NCBI GenBank assembly: GCA_949740385.1
Contig: CATJJD010000051.1
Location: 1 to 34,111, forward strand
Reading direction: 5' to 3'
Length of the DNA stretch: 34,111 nt
Origin: an uncultured Lachnospiraceae bacterium
GTDB taxonomy: Bacteria > Bacillota > Clostridia > Lachnospirales > Lachnospiraceae
Below, one piece after another: positions 33,838 through 34,111 of the stretch (the stretch's first letter is position 1; each line of letters begins with the position of its first letter). The notes beneath the pieces are model-generated. The model was not told where the DNA came from, made no database searches, and saw only the letters and a list, made by a program, of their open reading frames with translations. Made by a program: the position numbers and the translations under genes.

Positions 33838-33860
33838 TAATAAAGTACGTTACTTTATTA
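33838..33860. repeat. 23-bp palindrome, copy 2
   Basis: TAATAAAGTA, 3 nt (CGT), TACTTTATTA. It is inverted relative to copy 1, so each palindrome points the same way toward its own downstream gene (NeuD-type gene to the left, ExeA-like gene to the right). Confidence 0.9.
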
Positions 33861-33992
33861 CATTTCTCCCGATGTGAAGTGTTTAAAAATCCGCCCGCAC
33901 TGTGCCACGCCTTCTAATCATATATGGCGTTGCCTGCAACAGCAGAAAGAGGGATCCCCATCGATTATTCAAGGATCGGGGGGTGAAGTCTG

Positions 33993-34111
33993 ATGTTCCG
34001 TTCCTACTATGGGCTTTCCTTCAATCCCTTTGACAAACAGAACGCAAGAGAAAAGGACCGGTTCCTGTCAAAGGACATCTCCGAGATGGCGTCCCGCCTG
34101 GACTACTGAAA
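33993..34111 (+). pseudogene. ExeA/TniB-like transposition ATPase, 5' end, with a frameshift; runs off the right edge
   Basis: The start MFRSYYGLSFNPFDKQ followed by DRFLSKDISEMASRLDY is typical of ExeA/TniB-type AAA ATPases encoded with DDE transposases in clostridial mobile elements. A stop (TGA at 34107-34109) follows LDY, where family members usually continue L-K. Restoring one C (TAC CTG AAA) would give exactly that, so a one-base deletion is likely. The start has a G-rich site upstream. The Walker motifs and the partner transposase lie outside the window, so the family call depends on the N terminus only. Confidence 0.6.

Noticed and set aside
1-34111. CRISPR arrays, rRNA or tRNA genes, and insertion-sequence transposases inside the window
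   Set aside because: I saw no regularly spaced direct repeats with unique spacers, no rRNA or tRNA-like segments, and no DDE transposase; only the 5' end of an ExeA-like ATPase at the right edge suggests mobile DNA.

Overview
The window reads as a stretch of chromosome from an anaerobic, GC-rich member of the Clostridia, most likely Lachnospiraceae. This is inferred from gene content and order: a plsX-acpP-rnc-smc-ftsY cluster, a very long acyl-CoA dehydratase activase-type protein, a two-gene SufC/SufB-like system, a bacterial GlnRS, a RACo-like ferredoxin/ATPase with a DUF2284 partner, and an ExeA-type transposition ATPase. No rRNA, tRNA or CRISPR array was seen. The window cuts ftsY on the left and an ExeA-like gene on the right.

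Layout. 1-6.9 kb (minus strand) is housekeeping: yceD-rpmF with its own strong promoter and terminator, then plsX-acpP-rnc-smc-ftsY, linking phospholipid/fatty-acid synthesis to RNA processing, chromosome condensation and membrane targeting. 7.0-9.8 kb holds ackA (minus) and tmcAL (plus), divergent from a shared promoter region. 9.75-15.0 kb (minus) is one likely transcription unit: rhomboid-like membrane protein, glnS, DUF2225 protein, rnhA, aroB. 15.2-23.0 kb (plus) is a 1,416-residue double activase, then a damaged cyclic-nucleotide module (cNMP-binding protein with a frameshift, CHASE2-class III cyclase with an in-frame stop and a C-terminal frameshift), then a sugar isomerase/epimerase-like protein. 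23.1-25.2 kb (minus) encodes a RACo-like [2Fe-2S]/ASKHA protein and a DUF2284 metal-binding protein. 25.5-27.8 kb (plus) encodes a CDF metal exporter and a FAD-dependent dehydrogenase. 27.9-33.4 kb (minus) carries a 2-isopropylmalate synthase, SufC/SufB-like genes, a small unknown protein, a Sel1-repeat protein and a NeuD/PglD-type acyltransferase. The last 0.6 kb is non-coding, rich in repeats and palindromes, and leads into the truncated ExeA-like ATPase.

The most unusual object is the leucine-biosynthesis enzyme at 27907-29916. It is a complete type-2 2-isopropylmalate synthase with its leucine-sensing LeuA dimer domain, continued in the same frame by a full AraC-type DNA-binding domain. 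Its translation start lies in one arm of a perfect 11-bp inverted repeat. This suggests, but does not prove, a single-polypeptide leucine sensor, enzyme and regulator. Second are two identical 23-bp palindromes in opposite orientation about 385 bp apart at the right edge, enclosing TCTGAC repeats beside the ExeA-like gene. Third is the cyclic-nucleotide module, whose two adjacent genes carry several independent lesions.
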